Below, piece after piece: positions 1 to 6,705 of a stretch of DNA of 18,586 nt. The position numbers and the translations under genes were made by a program. This stretch comes from Methanomassiliicoccales archaeon (GTDB lineage: Archaea > Thermoplasmatota > Thermoplasmata > Methanomassiliicoccales > Methanomethylophilaceae). Under the pieces are notes generated by a model, which ran no database searches, was not told where the DNA came from, and saw nothing but the letters and a program-made list of their open reading frames with translations. Position 1 is the stretch's first letter, and every line of letters starts with the position of its first letter. The DNA lies in assembly GCA_900767505.1 (NCBI GenBank), contig CAAFZG010000157.1, forward strand, positions 1 to 18,586, in the 5' to 3' direction.

Positions 1-20
1 ACACGACGCTCTTCCGATCT
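1..20. other. Illumina sequencing adapter remnant (assembly artefact)
   Basis: The first 20 bases, ACACGACGCTCTTCCGATCT, are identical to the 3' end of the Illumina TruSeq/P5 read-1 adapter. They directly abut coding sequence of ribosomal protein P0 without an in-frame relationship. This is untrimmed adapter at a contig edge and should be masked; true genomic sequence begins at about 21. Confidence 0.97.
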
Positions 21-22
21 AG

Positions 23-265
23 GCCGCGATACCGACCAAGGAGAACATCGACATGCTCCTGGCGAAGGCTGACAGGCAGATGCTTGCCATTGCCTCCGCG
101 AGCGGATACACCAGCGATGAGATCGCCGCAAGGCTCAGCTCTGTCGCTGTCGCAGCACCTGCCGCACCCGCAGCAGATGCCCCCGCACAGGAAGCTGTTG
201 AAGAGGAAGAAGAAGAGGTCAGCGAAGAAGAAGCAGCAGCTGGCCTCAGTGCATTATTCGGCTAA
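23..265 (+). CDS. rpl10: Ribosomal protein uL10 (archaeal P0), C-terminal part only
   Basis: The gene is 5'-truncated by the contig edge; the open frame begins at 23 (AAIPTKENIDMLLAKA...) and ends with TAA at 263-265, leaving 80 residues. P0 anchors the ribosomal stalk on 23S rRNA and carries P1/L12 dimers. What is visible is the end of the P1-binding helical spine (about the first 45 residues), an Ala/Pro hinge, an acidic run (EEEEEE) and the archaeal/eukaryotic stalk tail ending AAAGLSALFG, which is known to contact elongation factors. The same tail closes the next gene, which starts 19 nt downstream, so this is the usual archaeal uL10-P1 operon. Upstream genes (uL1, uL11) would be expected beyond the edge. 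Confidence 0.93.
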   Translation, partial: AAIPTKENIDMLLAKADRQMLAIASASGYTSDEIAARLSSVAVAAPAAPAADAPAQEAVEEEEEEVSEEEAAAGLSALFG

Positions 266-284
266 ACAAAAGGAGTTGAATCAG

Positions 285-599
285 ATGGAGTATATCTACA
301 GCGCTATGGTTCTCTACTCTGCCGGCAAGGACATCACCGAGGACGCCATCAAGGCCGTCCTGACTGCCGCTGGAGTCGAGGCTGACGCAGCCAAGATCAA
401 AGCACTGGTCGCTTCTCTCGAGGGAGTTGACATTAAGGAGGCCATCGCAAGCGCCGCAGTCGCCGCGCCTGCAGCCGCCGCAGCCCCCGCCGCCGCAGCC
501 GCCGCAGCAGATGCCCCTGCCGCAGCAGCCGCTGAGCCCGAAGAGGAAGCAGTCAGTGAGGAAGAGGCCGCAGCCGGTCTCTCCGCTCTGTTCGGATGA
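285..599 (+). CDS. rpl12: Ribosomal stalk protein P1 (archaeal L12)
   Basis: The protein has 104 residues, the normal size for archaeal P1. The start is the ATG at 285 with AGGAG at 271-275; it gives the family N-terminus MEYIYSAMVLYSAGKDITED. Residues 1-60 form the helical dimerisation domain that binds P0. Residues about 62-88 are an almost pure Ala/Pro hinge encoded by GCC/GCA repeats. An acidic stretch and the tail SEEEAAAGLSALFG follow. The tail recruits translational GTPases to the large subunit. The reading frame is open further upstream inside the P0 gene, but that part is not conserved and should not be annotated. A pyrimidine/T-rich tract lies 30 nt after the TGA stop. Confidence 0.96.
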   Translation: MEYIYSAMVLYSAGKDITEDAIKAVLTAAGVEADAAKIKALVASLEGVDIKEAIASAAVAAPAAAAAPAAAAAAADAPAAAAAEPEEEAVSEEEAAAGLSALFG

Positions 600-628
600 A
601 CGGTTGGTCTTAAGCTGACAACACAAAC

Positions 629-646
629 CTTTTACCCTTCTTTTCT
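629..646 (+). terminator. T-rich tract, likely archaeal terminator after P0-P1
   Basis: The intergenic sequence after P1 contains a pyrimidine-rich run with TTTT twice (CTTTTACCCTTCTTTTC). Archaeal RNA polymerase commonly terminates at oligo-T runs without a hairpin. No stem-loop is seen. It lies between the stalk operon and a functionally unrelated gene, which fits a terminator. Confidence 0.45.
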
Positions 647-666
647 AAAAATTCAGGAGAATCATC

Positions 667-945
667 ATGGATACTGACAGAAAGGTTACGGTGAGGCTAT
701 CATCGGAGACCGTCGGCATCCTCCAGTCGCTGGTGGACTCCGGTGAATTCGTATCCCTTTCCGATGCTGTCCGTTCCGTTCTGGACGAGTATGCGGAGGA
801 GCGCTTCGCACAGGGCGTCAAACCCGCCCCAGAGATGGGCGAGGATTACCTGAGCATCGAGGATCTGACCATAGACGGATCATCGTTGGACGGTGCCATC
901 ATGGCTGCCGCCAAGGAGTTCGTGCGTTGGAACACCGGTGAGTGA
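667..945 (+). CDS. Ribbon-helix-helix (CopG-like) regulator, CdrS-like context
   Basis: The protein has 92 residues. Residues 5-45 (KVTVRLSSETVGILQSLVDSG then FVSLSDAVRSVLDEY) match the RHH fold: a beta strand with alternating T/R residues for DNA major-groove contact, then two helices. The acidic C-terminal half (about 55-92) has no recognised domain. The start is ATG 667 with AGGAGA at 655-660. The stop overlaps by 8 nt the GTG start of an FtsZ-like gene, so the two are probably co-translated. In haloarchaea a short RHH protein (CdrS) is encoded next to ftsZ2 and controls cell-division genes. The similarity in size, fold and position suggests an analogous role here, but that is an inference; it could also be another RHH regulator. 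Confidence 0.85.
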   Translation: MDTDRKVTVRLSSETVGILQSLVDSGEFVSLSDAVRSVLDEYAEERFAQGVKPAPEMGEDYLSIEDLTIDGSSLDGAIMAAAKEFVRWNTGE

Positions 946-1744
946 CGTGGGAGATTCGATCCTCTTCGTCTGCGGCGGAGGTGCCAAGCACATCGTCGGA
1001 GATGACGACCTGGGCGTCGAGACTGTGTCGGTGGGCCTCGGGGACATGGATTCCGTCGTCCTGAAAAGTGAAGGATATCATCTGGACGAATCGGCCGCAT
1101 TCGCGATGATGTTCGACAAGCGCGATGAGATAATGAACATCATAAGCAGCAAACGCGTGGTCATGGCGTTCGTCATGCTCGGCGGCGGTACCGGTGCGGG
1201 ATCGCTTCCCGCACTCTCGGAATGCGCTCATGATGCAGGCTGTGAATTCGTATCTGTCATCGGGATCCCGTTCGAAGCGGGACGTCGCGAACCGGCGCTC
1301 GAGTCGCTTCGCGAGATAATGGGATTCTCCGACAGGATGTTCATCTTCGACACGATGTCCCTCACGAAGCTGTACCCAGAGTTGACCGTCCACCGTTCCC
1401 TCAACATCATGGCCAGTACCATACATTTCACGATCAGGAATCTGGCCAACCTCATCGAGGGGCCGTTCTTCAGCACATTCACAAGAAAGGTCTACACCGT
1501 CGCTTACACAGCATCACTGTATCCGTCCGACGCCGTCGCGAAGGCATCTGAGGCATCGTTCTTCAAGTTCGATCCGTCGTTCGGCAGATCGGTCGTGATG
1601 GTCAGCTCCAATTTCGGTACTGCCGAGCTGGAATCGATACGCGACACCGTTGCCGGCAAGACCGGGATAATCCCCGACATAGTCAGACGCGAGGATGCAG
1701 AGGACACGAAGGTCCTGACGTTCCTGCCTGTTCAGGATTTGTGA
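938..1744 (+). CDS. Divergent FtsZ/tubulin-superfamily GTPase-like protein
   Basis: The protein has 268 residues from GTG 938, clearly shorter than canonical FtsZ (about 350-400). The diagnostic part is the tubulin signature loop GGGTGAGS at residues 82-89, preceded by a hydrophobic strand (VVMAFVML) and followed by SVIGIPFEAGRREPALESL, which matches the FtsZ strand-helix after the signature (TKPFxFEGRRR). The N-terminal nucleotide loop is reduced to CGGGAKH (12-18), without the usual GGAGGN. The region where FtsZ has the catalytic T7 loop (NxDxxD) reads RNLANLIEGPFFSTF (167-181) and lacks the acidic residues. It may therefore bind GTP but hydrolyse poorly, or act as a non-canonical FtsZ-like membrane-remodelling protein. 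An open frame from an ATG at 893 lies inside the RHH gene and is rejected as start; another GTG at 947 is possible. It ends 13 nt inside the convergent trmJ gene. Confidence 0.8.
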   Translation: MSDVGDSILFVCGGGAKHIVGDDDLGVETVSVGLGDMDSVVLKSEGYHLDESAAFAMMFDKRDEIMNIISSKRVVMAFVMLGGGTGAGSLPALSECAHDAGCEFVSVIGIPFEAGRREPALESLREIMGFSDRMFIFDTMSLTKLYPELTVHRSLNIMASTIHFTIRNLANLIEGPFFSTFTRKVYTVAYTASLYPSDAVAKASEASFFKFDPSFGRSVVMVSSNFGTAELESIRDTVAGKTGIIPDIVRREDAEDTKVLTFLPVQDL

Positions 1745-2460
1745 TCCTTGTCCCAGGGTTTTCCGTACTTGATGATCTTTGCGGCATCCCCGAATACGCC
1801 CATTATGGTGTTGTACTCGTACTTCGTCGGGATCGAGCGTCCCATCATGCGCCTGAACATGACCGTGGTCATCTCCCTGCGCGCAGGAGGATACTCTATG
1901 CCGTCCATGACATCGCCGAAGAATTCGAACATGAGCTCTTTCTCGTGCCTGTCGGCGGGCTCCGCCCTGCGGGGCATCGATTCGGCCTGGAAGAACTCGT
2001 ACATGACGATGGTCGCCGCATGCGAGAGGTTCAGGATCGGATACTCCTCGCCGGTGGGGACCGTTATGAGCACATCACAGAGGTTGAGCTCGTCCTGGAG
2101 CAGTCCGATATCCTCTCTTCCGAACAGGATCGCGATCTTCTCGGGATATCCTCTGCAGTGTTCGGCGAACTCCCTGAGGGGGACGGGTATGCGGGTGTAG
2201 TTCCTGTCGCCCTTGGTCGTCACGCCACTGGTCCCCACAACAAGGAAGCATCCTTCGAGGGCCTCGTCGAGCGTGTCGACTATGTGGACTCCGTCCAGAA
2301 CCGACGAGCCGTGCTTGGCCCTGCGGTAGGCATCATCCCCAAGTTCGCACGGATTCACCAGATACAGCTCGGACACATCGAAGTTGGCCATCGAACGGGC
2401 GATGGCCCCGACATTTCCTTCATATTTGGCTCCAACGACGACAATGCGGATATCCGGCAT
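1732..2460 (-). CDS. trmJ: SPOUT tRNA 2'-O-ribose methyltransferase, TrmJ family
   Basis: The protein has 242 residues with the three SpoU/TrmH motifs. Motif 1 is NVGAIARSMANF at 16-27 with the catalytic Arg22, motif 2 is LFGREDIGL at 112-120, and motif 3 is ILNLSHAATIVMYEF at 142-156, which forms the SAM-binding knot. TrmJ methylates the ribose of residue 32 in the tRNA anticodon loop using SAM. The C-terminal 80 residues are helical and charged, as in archaeal/bacterial TrmJ. The start is ATG 2460 on the minus strand, with a TATA-like TTAAGTAC about 25 nt upstream and no Shine-Dalgarno, so it is probably leaderless. The 3' end overlaps the convergent FtsZ-like gene by 13 nt. The subfamily (TrmJ rather than another SpoU enzyme) is likely but not proven. 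Confidence 0.88.
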   Translation of the reverse strand: MPDIRIVVVGAKYEGNVGAIARSMANFDVSELYLVNPCELGDDAYRRAKHGSSVLDGVHIVDTLDEALEGCFLVVGTSGVTTKGDRNYTRIPVPLREFAEHCRGYPEKIAILFGREDIGLLQDELNLCDVLITVPTGEEYPILNLSHAATIVMYEFFQAESMPRRAEPADRHEKELMFEFFGDVMDGIEYPPARREMTTVMFRRMMGRSIPTKYEYNTIMGVFGDAAKIIKYGKPWDKDHKS

Positions 2461-2479
2461 GCATCTGTCATCGATATCG

Positions 2480-2489
2480 CGTACTTAAC
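2480..2489 (-). promoter_or_regulatory. Candidate TATA box for trmJ
   Basis: On the minus strand GGTTAAGTAC is centred about 25 nt upstream of the trmJ ATG (2460), the archaeal TATA-to-start distance expected for a leaderless mRNA. It is a weak match and the only AT-rich element in the right position. Confidence 0.35.
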
Positions 2490-2577
2490 CCTACGTCGGC
2501 GGCGGGACGGAACGGCAACTTCGCGGCGCCGGAAACGATGTAAGAAGCGTCTCGGAAACGGAGTTCCATATGTGTCG

Positions 2578-2584
2578 ATATATA
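2578..2584 (+). promoter_or_regulatory. TATA box of the ligase-SAHH-kinase operon
   Basis: ATATATA at 2578-2584 is the only strong TATA element in the 148-nt gap between divergent trmJ and the ligase gene. Its centre plus about 26 nt predicts transcription start near 2607, immediately before the GTG at 2609, so the first gene would be leaderless. Confidence 0.5.
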
Positions 2585-2608
2585 CAGGGAAGTGTCCTAG
2601 TGGTGTCC

Positions 2609-3349
2609 GTGGAAATACCTAAGAATCATCCGAGATACAAATCGCTGATGACCCGCGAGCGTCTGGCCGAGATGGTCGAGCGCGGATTGGTCACCCCCAC
2701 AGGGCTGATCTCCCACGGCAGAGGCGAAGCATTCGACTATATGATGGGAGAGAAGAGCACGGATGCCGCGATCGAGGCGGAGAGGGCCGCCGCAGCATAC
2801 CTTCTCAGCGCCCGCAACCCCGTGATCTGCGTCAACGGGAACGCGGCGGCATTGGACCCCAAGGGGATAATCGCCCTTGCCGATGCCGTTCCGGCTAAGA
2901 TCGAGGTCAATCTTTTCCACCGCACGCCCGAACGCATGGAGGGTCTGATATCCTACCTTGAATCGGAAGGCGCCAAAGAGGTGCTCGGACGCGACCCCGA
3001 CCGCAGGATAGCCGGGCTGGAGCACGACAGGGCCCTCTGCACCAGTCAGGGGATATTCGACAGCGATGTGATCCTGGTCCCGATCGAGGACGGCGACCGC
3101 GCGGAAGCGCTTGTGGCGATGGGCAAGAAGGTCATATCCGTCGATCTCAACCCGCTCTCCAGGACATCCAAGGCCGCCACCGTGCCCGTATGCGACGAGA
3201 TGTCCCGCGCAATGGAGAACATACTCCGTTTCGTCGAGGAGATGCGCGGAGACGAGGAACGGGTGTTAAGAACATTGGATGATTACTCCGCTGTAGAGAG
3301 CCGTCACCGCACCATCGATTGCATCTGTGATTATTTGCATCAGGAATGA
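2609..3349 (+). CDS. 4-phosphopantoate--beta-alanine ligase (archaeal CoA pathway)
   Basis: The protein has 246 residues from GTG 2609 and belongs to the archaeal phosphopantothenate synthetase family (PF02006). The conserved blocks are IPKNHPRYKSL at the N-terminus, then GLISHGRGEAFDYMMGE, NPVICVNGNAAAL, AKIEVNLFHRTPERME, GAKEVLG and KKVISVDLNPLSRTSKAA. The enzyme joins 4-phosphopantoate and beta-alanine with ATP, the archaeal replacement for bacterial PanC/CoaA, in the cytoplasm. Start choice: the TATA box position favours leaderless initiation at GTG 2609; GTG 2600 (AGGGA upstream) or ATG 2570 would add 3 or 13 non-conserved residues. It is the first gene of a run; the adenosylhomocysteinase gene follows after 18 nt. 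Confidence 0.92.
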   Translation: MEIPKNHPRYKSLMTRERLAEMVERGLVTPTGLISHGRGEAFDYMMGEKSTDAAIEAERAAAAYLLSARNPVICVNGNAAALDPKGIIALADAVPAKIEVNLFHRTPERMEGLISYLESEGAKEVLGRDPDRRIAGLEHDRALCTSQGIFDSDVILVPIEDGDRAEALVAMGKKVISVDLNPLSRTSKAATVPVCDEMSRAMENILRFVEEMRGDEERVLRTLDDYSAVESRHRTIDCICDYLHQE

Positions 3350-3367
3350 GACGGAGGAGATGATATC

Positions 3368-4606
3368 ATGGAAGATCTGTTGAAGAAAGGATCGAACAGG
3401 CTGCATTGGGTCGAGACCCATATGCCTGTCCTGATGGACATCCGCAGGCGCTTCAGAGATGAACAGCCGCTTGCGGGACTGAAGATCGGAATGGCGCTTC
3501 ACACTGAGGCGAAGACCGGGATGCTGGCCATCACACTGGCCGATGCAGGCGCCAAGATACGCCTCGCCAGCTGCAACCCCCTGTCTACCGACGATTCCGT
3601 GGCCTACGCGCTCAGGGAGGAGTACGGACTCGACGTCTACGCCAAGAAGTGGGAGTCGCAGAAAGAGTACTACAACAACCTCAACACCGTCCTGAACATG
3701 GCGCCGGATTTCATCATCGACGACGGTGCGGACCTCATCGCGATGGCCCACACATCCAGGAAAGATGTTCTGCCCAACATCAAGGCCGCCAACGAGGAGA
3801 CCACGACCGGTGTCGTCCGTCTCAGAGCCATGGCCGCCGATGGAGCGCTCAAGTTCCCCGTTCTCGATGTAAACGACGCCAAGATGAAGTTCCTGTTCGA
3901 CAACAGGTACGGAACCGGACAGTCCGCATTCGACGGCTGGATGAATGCCACGAACCTCATCGTCGCGGGAAAGAAGCTCGTCGTCGCAGGATACGGATGG
4001 TGCGGAAAGGGAGTCGCCATGAGGGCCAAGGGCCTCGGAGCCTCCGTCATCGTCACCGAAGTGGATCCGATCAAGGCCATCGAGGCCAAGATGGACGGTT
4101 TCGAGGTCATGAGGATGGTCGACGCCGCGAAGGTCGCGGACATCATAATCACCGTGACCGGATGCAAGGACATCATCGCCGAGGAGCACCTCAGGGTCAT
4201 GAAGAACGGCTGCATCATGGGAAACGTCGGTCACTTCGACAACGAGATCAGCAAGACCGCGCTGGATGCCATGTCCACATCGAAAGAGAGGGTCCGCGAC
4301 TTCATCGACGAGTACAGGATGACCGACGGAAGGAGCCTGTACCTCATCGCAGAGGGAAGGCTCATGAACCTCGCCGCCGGACAGGGGCACCCTGCCGAGA
4401 TCATGGACATGAGCTTCGCCACACAGGCCCTGGGCATCGTGCACATGACACAGAACTACCAGTCGATGGAGAACAAGGTCTACGCCGTCCCCACCGAGAT
4501 CGATATGCAGATCGCCAGGCTCAAGCTGAAGTCCATGGGCGTCAGCATCGACACCCTGACGGAAGAGCAGGTCAGCTACATCACCGGCTGGGAGGAAGGC
4601 ACCTGA
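3368..4606 (+). CDS. ahcY: S-adenosylhomocysteinase (SAHH; possibly S-inosylhomocysteine hydrolase)
   Basis: The protein has 412 residues, the length of archaeal/thermophilic SAHH without the extra insert and C-terminal tail of eukaryotic forms. Likely active-site residues by family alignment are His45, Asp118/119, Glu144, Lys174, Asp178, His289 and His341, and the NAD-binding loop is GYGWCGKG at 208-215. It splits S-adenosylhomocysteine, the product of every SAM methyltransferase, to homocysteine and adenosine. In Methanocaldococcus a homolog prefers S-inosylhomocysteine, so the nucleoside could be inosine here. The start is ATG 3368 with GGAGGAG at 3354-3360. The stop TGA (4604-4606) overlaps a kinase frame beginning at CTG 4603, suggesting that products and regulation are linked. 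Confidence 0.95.
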   Translation: MEDLLKKGSNRLHWVETHMPVLMDIRRRFRDEQPLAGLKIGMALHTEAKTGMLAITLADAGAKIRLASCNPLSTDDSVAYALREEYGLDVYAKKWESQKEYYNNLNTVLNMAPDFIIDDGADLIAMAHTSRKDVLPNIKAANEETTTGVVRLRAMAADGALKFPVLDVNDAKMKFLFDNRYGTGQSAFDGWMNATNLIVAGKKLVVAGYGWCGKGVAMRAKGLGASVIVTEVDPIKAIEAKMDGFEVMRMVDAAKVADIIITVTGCKDIIAEEHLRVMKNGCIMGNVGHFDNEISKTALDAMSTSKERVRDFIDEYRMTDGRSLYLIAEGRLMNLAAGQGHPAEIMDMSFATQALGIVHMTQNYQSMENKVYAVPTEIDMQIARLKLKSMGVSIDTLTEEQVSYITGWEEGT

Positions 4607-5520
4607 ACCCCTTCCTGTCTGTCTACGGACATGTGACGGTCGACCAGATCATGGCCATCGACAGATTCAACGAGCCCGGAATCACGGCCGATGCGCTCAG
4701 CAAGAAGACCACACTGGGCGGGACGGGTCCCAACATCGCGGTTTCGGCCGCCAAGCTGGGATGTCCCACCGCCCTCTGCGCCTTCGTGGGGACCGATTTC
4801 CCCTCGAAGTACATGGACTTCATGCGTGATTCCGGTCTCATGATGGACGACCTCGTCGTTCTGGACGGCGAGGAGACATCCACATGCGTCATCATCAACG
4901 ATTCCGAACTGGCCACACGCGTCTTCTTCTATCAGGGCCCCCAGGGGCACGCGGACACGCTCGGCATAACGCTGGATTCGATGGCGAAGCAGTCCGAGAA
5001 GGTGCATTTCTGCACCGGGCAGCCGTCGTACTACCTGTCGCTGATGAGATCGCTCAAAGGCGCCCACGACATAGCGTTCGACCCCGCTCAGGAGGTCCAC
5101 CGCGTTTGGAATGCGGAATCCGTGTCCGAGGCGCTGCCGCTGTGCGACAGCCTGTTCTGCAATGAACTCGAAGCCGACACGATGTGCAGGTATCTGGGCA
5201 TCGGAGACGTGCTGGACGCTGGTCCGGAGCTCGTCGTCCGCACGGACGGGGAGAAGGGGAGCATGGCGCGCATACGCGACGAGATCCTCGCGATACCCGT
5301 GGTCAAAGCATCCCGTGTCGTTGACGTGACCGGTGCGGGAGACAACTACCGTGCGGGATTCTATGCGGCACTGTACCGCGGGTACGATGTCCCCGAGGCC
5401 CTGGTCATCGCCTCGGCAGTATCCTCCTTCGTGGTGGAGGAGGTCGGTGCGTTGACCAACGTCCCGTCATGGGACGATGTCATGGCCCGTGCCGAGCCGT
5501 ACTTCGGTGTGATATCTTGA
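4603..5520 (+). CDS. PfkB/ribokinase-family carbohydrate or nucleoside kinase
   Basis: The protein has 305 residues if read from CTG 4603. PfkB features are the first strand SVYGHVTVD (6-14), the substrate/lid motif GGTGPNIAVSAAKLG (39-53), NELE (187-190, metal/phosphate NxxE motif) and the anion hole DVTGAGDNYRAGFYAAL with the catalytic base Asp247. No ATG or TTG precedes the conserved first strand. GTG 4633 would cut into it, and the first in-frame ATG is 4651. CTG 4603 sits 7 nt after GGAGGA (4590-4595) and overlaps the SAHH stop as CTGA, so a CUG start is proposed. Because it is coupled to SAHH, adenosine or inosine is a plausible substrate; other sugars cannot be excluded. It overlaps the next gene as TTGA. 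Confidence 0.85.
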   Translation: MNPFLSVYGHVTVDQIMAIDRFNEPGITADALSKKTTLGGTGPNIAVSAAKLGCPTALCAFVGTDFPSKYMDFMRDSGLMMDDLVVLDGEETSTCVIINDSELATRVFFYQGPQGHADTLGITLDSMAKQSEKVHFCTGQPSYYLSLMRSLKGAHDIAFDPAQEVHRVWNAESVSEALPLCDSLFCNELEADTMCRYLGIGDVLDAGPELVVRTDGEKGSMARIRDEILAIPVVKASRVVDVTGAGDNYRAGFYAALYRGYDVPEALVIASAVSSFVVEEVGALTNVPSWDDVMARAEPYFGVIS

Positions 5521-6050
5521 CGCTGTATGCTCTCACGGGGACTCCGGGAACGGGCAAATCGTCCGTCTCGGAGGAACTCCGCCGCAGAGGCATAAACGCC
5601 GTCGACGGCAAGCGCTTCATAATCGAGAACGGGCTCATGGGCGAGCTGGACGAGGCGCGCGACACCCACGAGGTCGACCTGGACGATCTGAACGATGCTC
5701 TCGAGCCTTTCAGACAGACGGATGAAGTCGTGGTCTTCGACAGTCATCTTTCACATTTCATGGACTCGCACGGGATAATCGTCCTGCGCTGCCATCCCGA
5801 CGTCCTCGCCAGGCGTCTCGAATCCAGGGGATACGGGGAGGCCAAGGTGAGGGAGAACGTCCAGGCCGAGGTCATGGATGTGATCCTCTGCGAAGCCATG
5901 GATTCCGACATACCCGTATGCGAGATAGACTGCACATCGGCCGCTGTCGCGGAATCGGCGGACCAGGTCGAGCAAATACTAAAGGGGGATATGCAGGATT
6001 ACCCCCCAGGCAGGGCCGATTGGTCCTCGGAGATGGAGAAATGGTTCTAG
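5517..6050 (+). CDS. Fap7/AK6-type adenylate kinase-like NTPase (small-subunit maturation)
   Basis: The protein has 177 residues from TTG 5517, which overlaps the upstream TGA as TTGA; the residues after it (TLYALTGTPGTGKSSVSEEL) begin exactly as the family does. Walker A is GTPGTGKSS at 8-16. Further family blocks are VVFDSHLSHFM (72-82), IIVLRCHPDVLARRLESRGY (87-106) and KVRENVQAEVMDVI (110-123). Fap7/hCINAP proteins have adenylate kinase and ATPase activity and help uS11 assembly and 18S/16S 3' maturation; archaeal members are about this length. The gene ends with TAG, the only amber stop in the window. Its last 10 nt overlap the next gene. Confidence 0.88.
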   Translation: MTLYALTGTPGTGKSSVSEELRRRGINAVDGKRFIIENGLMGELDEARDTHEVDLDDLNDALEPFRQTDEVVVFDSHLSHFMDSHGIIVLRCHPDVLARRLESRGYGEAKVRENVQAEVMDVILCEAMDSDIPVCEIDCTSAAVAESADQVEQILKGDMQDYPPGRADWSSEMEKWF

Positions 6051-6703
6051 ACGGACAGAGGGCAAGGGTCGATTTCGCACTGACCCCGGTTGCCCGCAAA
6101 CTGATCAACGTCAACCCCAACACGATCTCGTGGATGGGATTGATACTAGCACTCGCCTGCGGATTGGTGTTCTACCTCAGCGGGACCGACGGCAACGACT
6201 GGATGCTCCTGTTGGGAGCGTTCATGGTGATAGTATCCGGTTATTTCGATGCGCTCGACGGGAAGGTCGCCAAACTGTCCGGCAAGGCCGGCCCCAAGGG
6301 AGACTACCTGGACCATGTGTTCGACAGGTATGCCGATGTGTTCATGATCGGAGGTGTGGCCTTCTGCGCCACATGGTGCGATCCCTACCTCGGCATGCTC
6401 GCTCTGGTCGGAGTGCTCCTCACATCGTACATGGGCACACAGGCCCAGGCGATAGGTGCGCCGCGTCTGTACGCGGGGCTTCTCGGAAGGGCGGACAGGG
6501 TCGTCCTGTCGACGCTGTTCCCGATACTCCAGTACATCGGCATCCAGCTCGGATGCGGATCGTTCGAGGTCGCCGGCATCGAGATCACGATATTGGAGAT
6601 CATGATGCTCTGGTTCGCCGTGGTCGGCAACATCACCGCCGTCCAGAGGGCGATTATAACCTGGCGCAACCTCGGCAAGATGGAAGCCGAGAAGAAAGAA
6701 TGA
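6041..6703 (+). CDS. CDP-alcohol phosphatidyltransferase, archaetidylinositol phosphate synthase type
   Basis: The protein has 220 residues with about five to six hydrophobic membrane spans. The class signature D70-x2-D73-G74-x2-A77-K78-x8-G87-x3-D91-x3-D95 is complete except that the usual Arg after Ala is Lys78. The preceding TPVARKLINVNPNTISWMGL (15-34) is typical of archaeal members that couple CDP-archaeol to inositol phosphate. The likely product is archaetidylinositol phosphate, a membrane lipid precursor, but archaetidylglycerol-type substrates are possible. The start is ATG 6041 (CGGAG upstream), inside the end of the Fap7 gene. Open frame upstream to 5918 is a shadow of Fap7. The charged tail EAEKKE is cytoplasmic. 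Confidence 0.87.
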   Translation: MVLDGQRARVDFALTPVARKLINVNPNTISWMGLILALACGLVFYLSGTDGNDWMLLLGAFMVIVSGYFDALDGKVAKLSGKAGPKGDYLDHVFDRYADVFMIGGVAFCATWCDPYLGMLALVGVLLTSYMGTQAQAIGAPRLYAGLLGRADRVVLSTLFPILQYIGIQLGCGSFEVAGIEITILEIMMLWFAVVGNITAVQRAIITWRNLGKMEAEKKE

Positions 6704-6705
6704 AA

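Noticed and set aside
84..284. N-terminal extension of P1 upstream of ATG 285
   Set aside because: It overlaps the P0 gene in another frame and is Arg/Pro/Gln-rich; the family N-terminus and Shine-Dalgarno fix the start at 285.
460..525. Trinucleotide repeat in the P1 gene as a possible microsatellite switch
   Set aside because: Ala/Pro hinges encoded by GCC/GCA runs are normal in archaeal P1 proteins.
1741..2622. Plus-strand open frame opposite trmJ (293 codons)
   Set aside because: It is antisense to the SPOUT methyltransferase, whose three motifs are intact; it has no plausible domain.
3266..4444. Long open frame on the minus strand opposite the adenosylhomocysteinase gene (392 codons)
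   Set aside because: It lies fully antisense to a confidently identified gene, is rich in His, Asp and Val as expected from reading GC-biased codons backwards, and shows no family motif.
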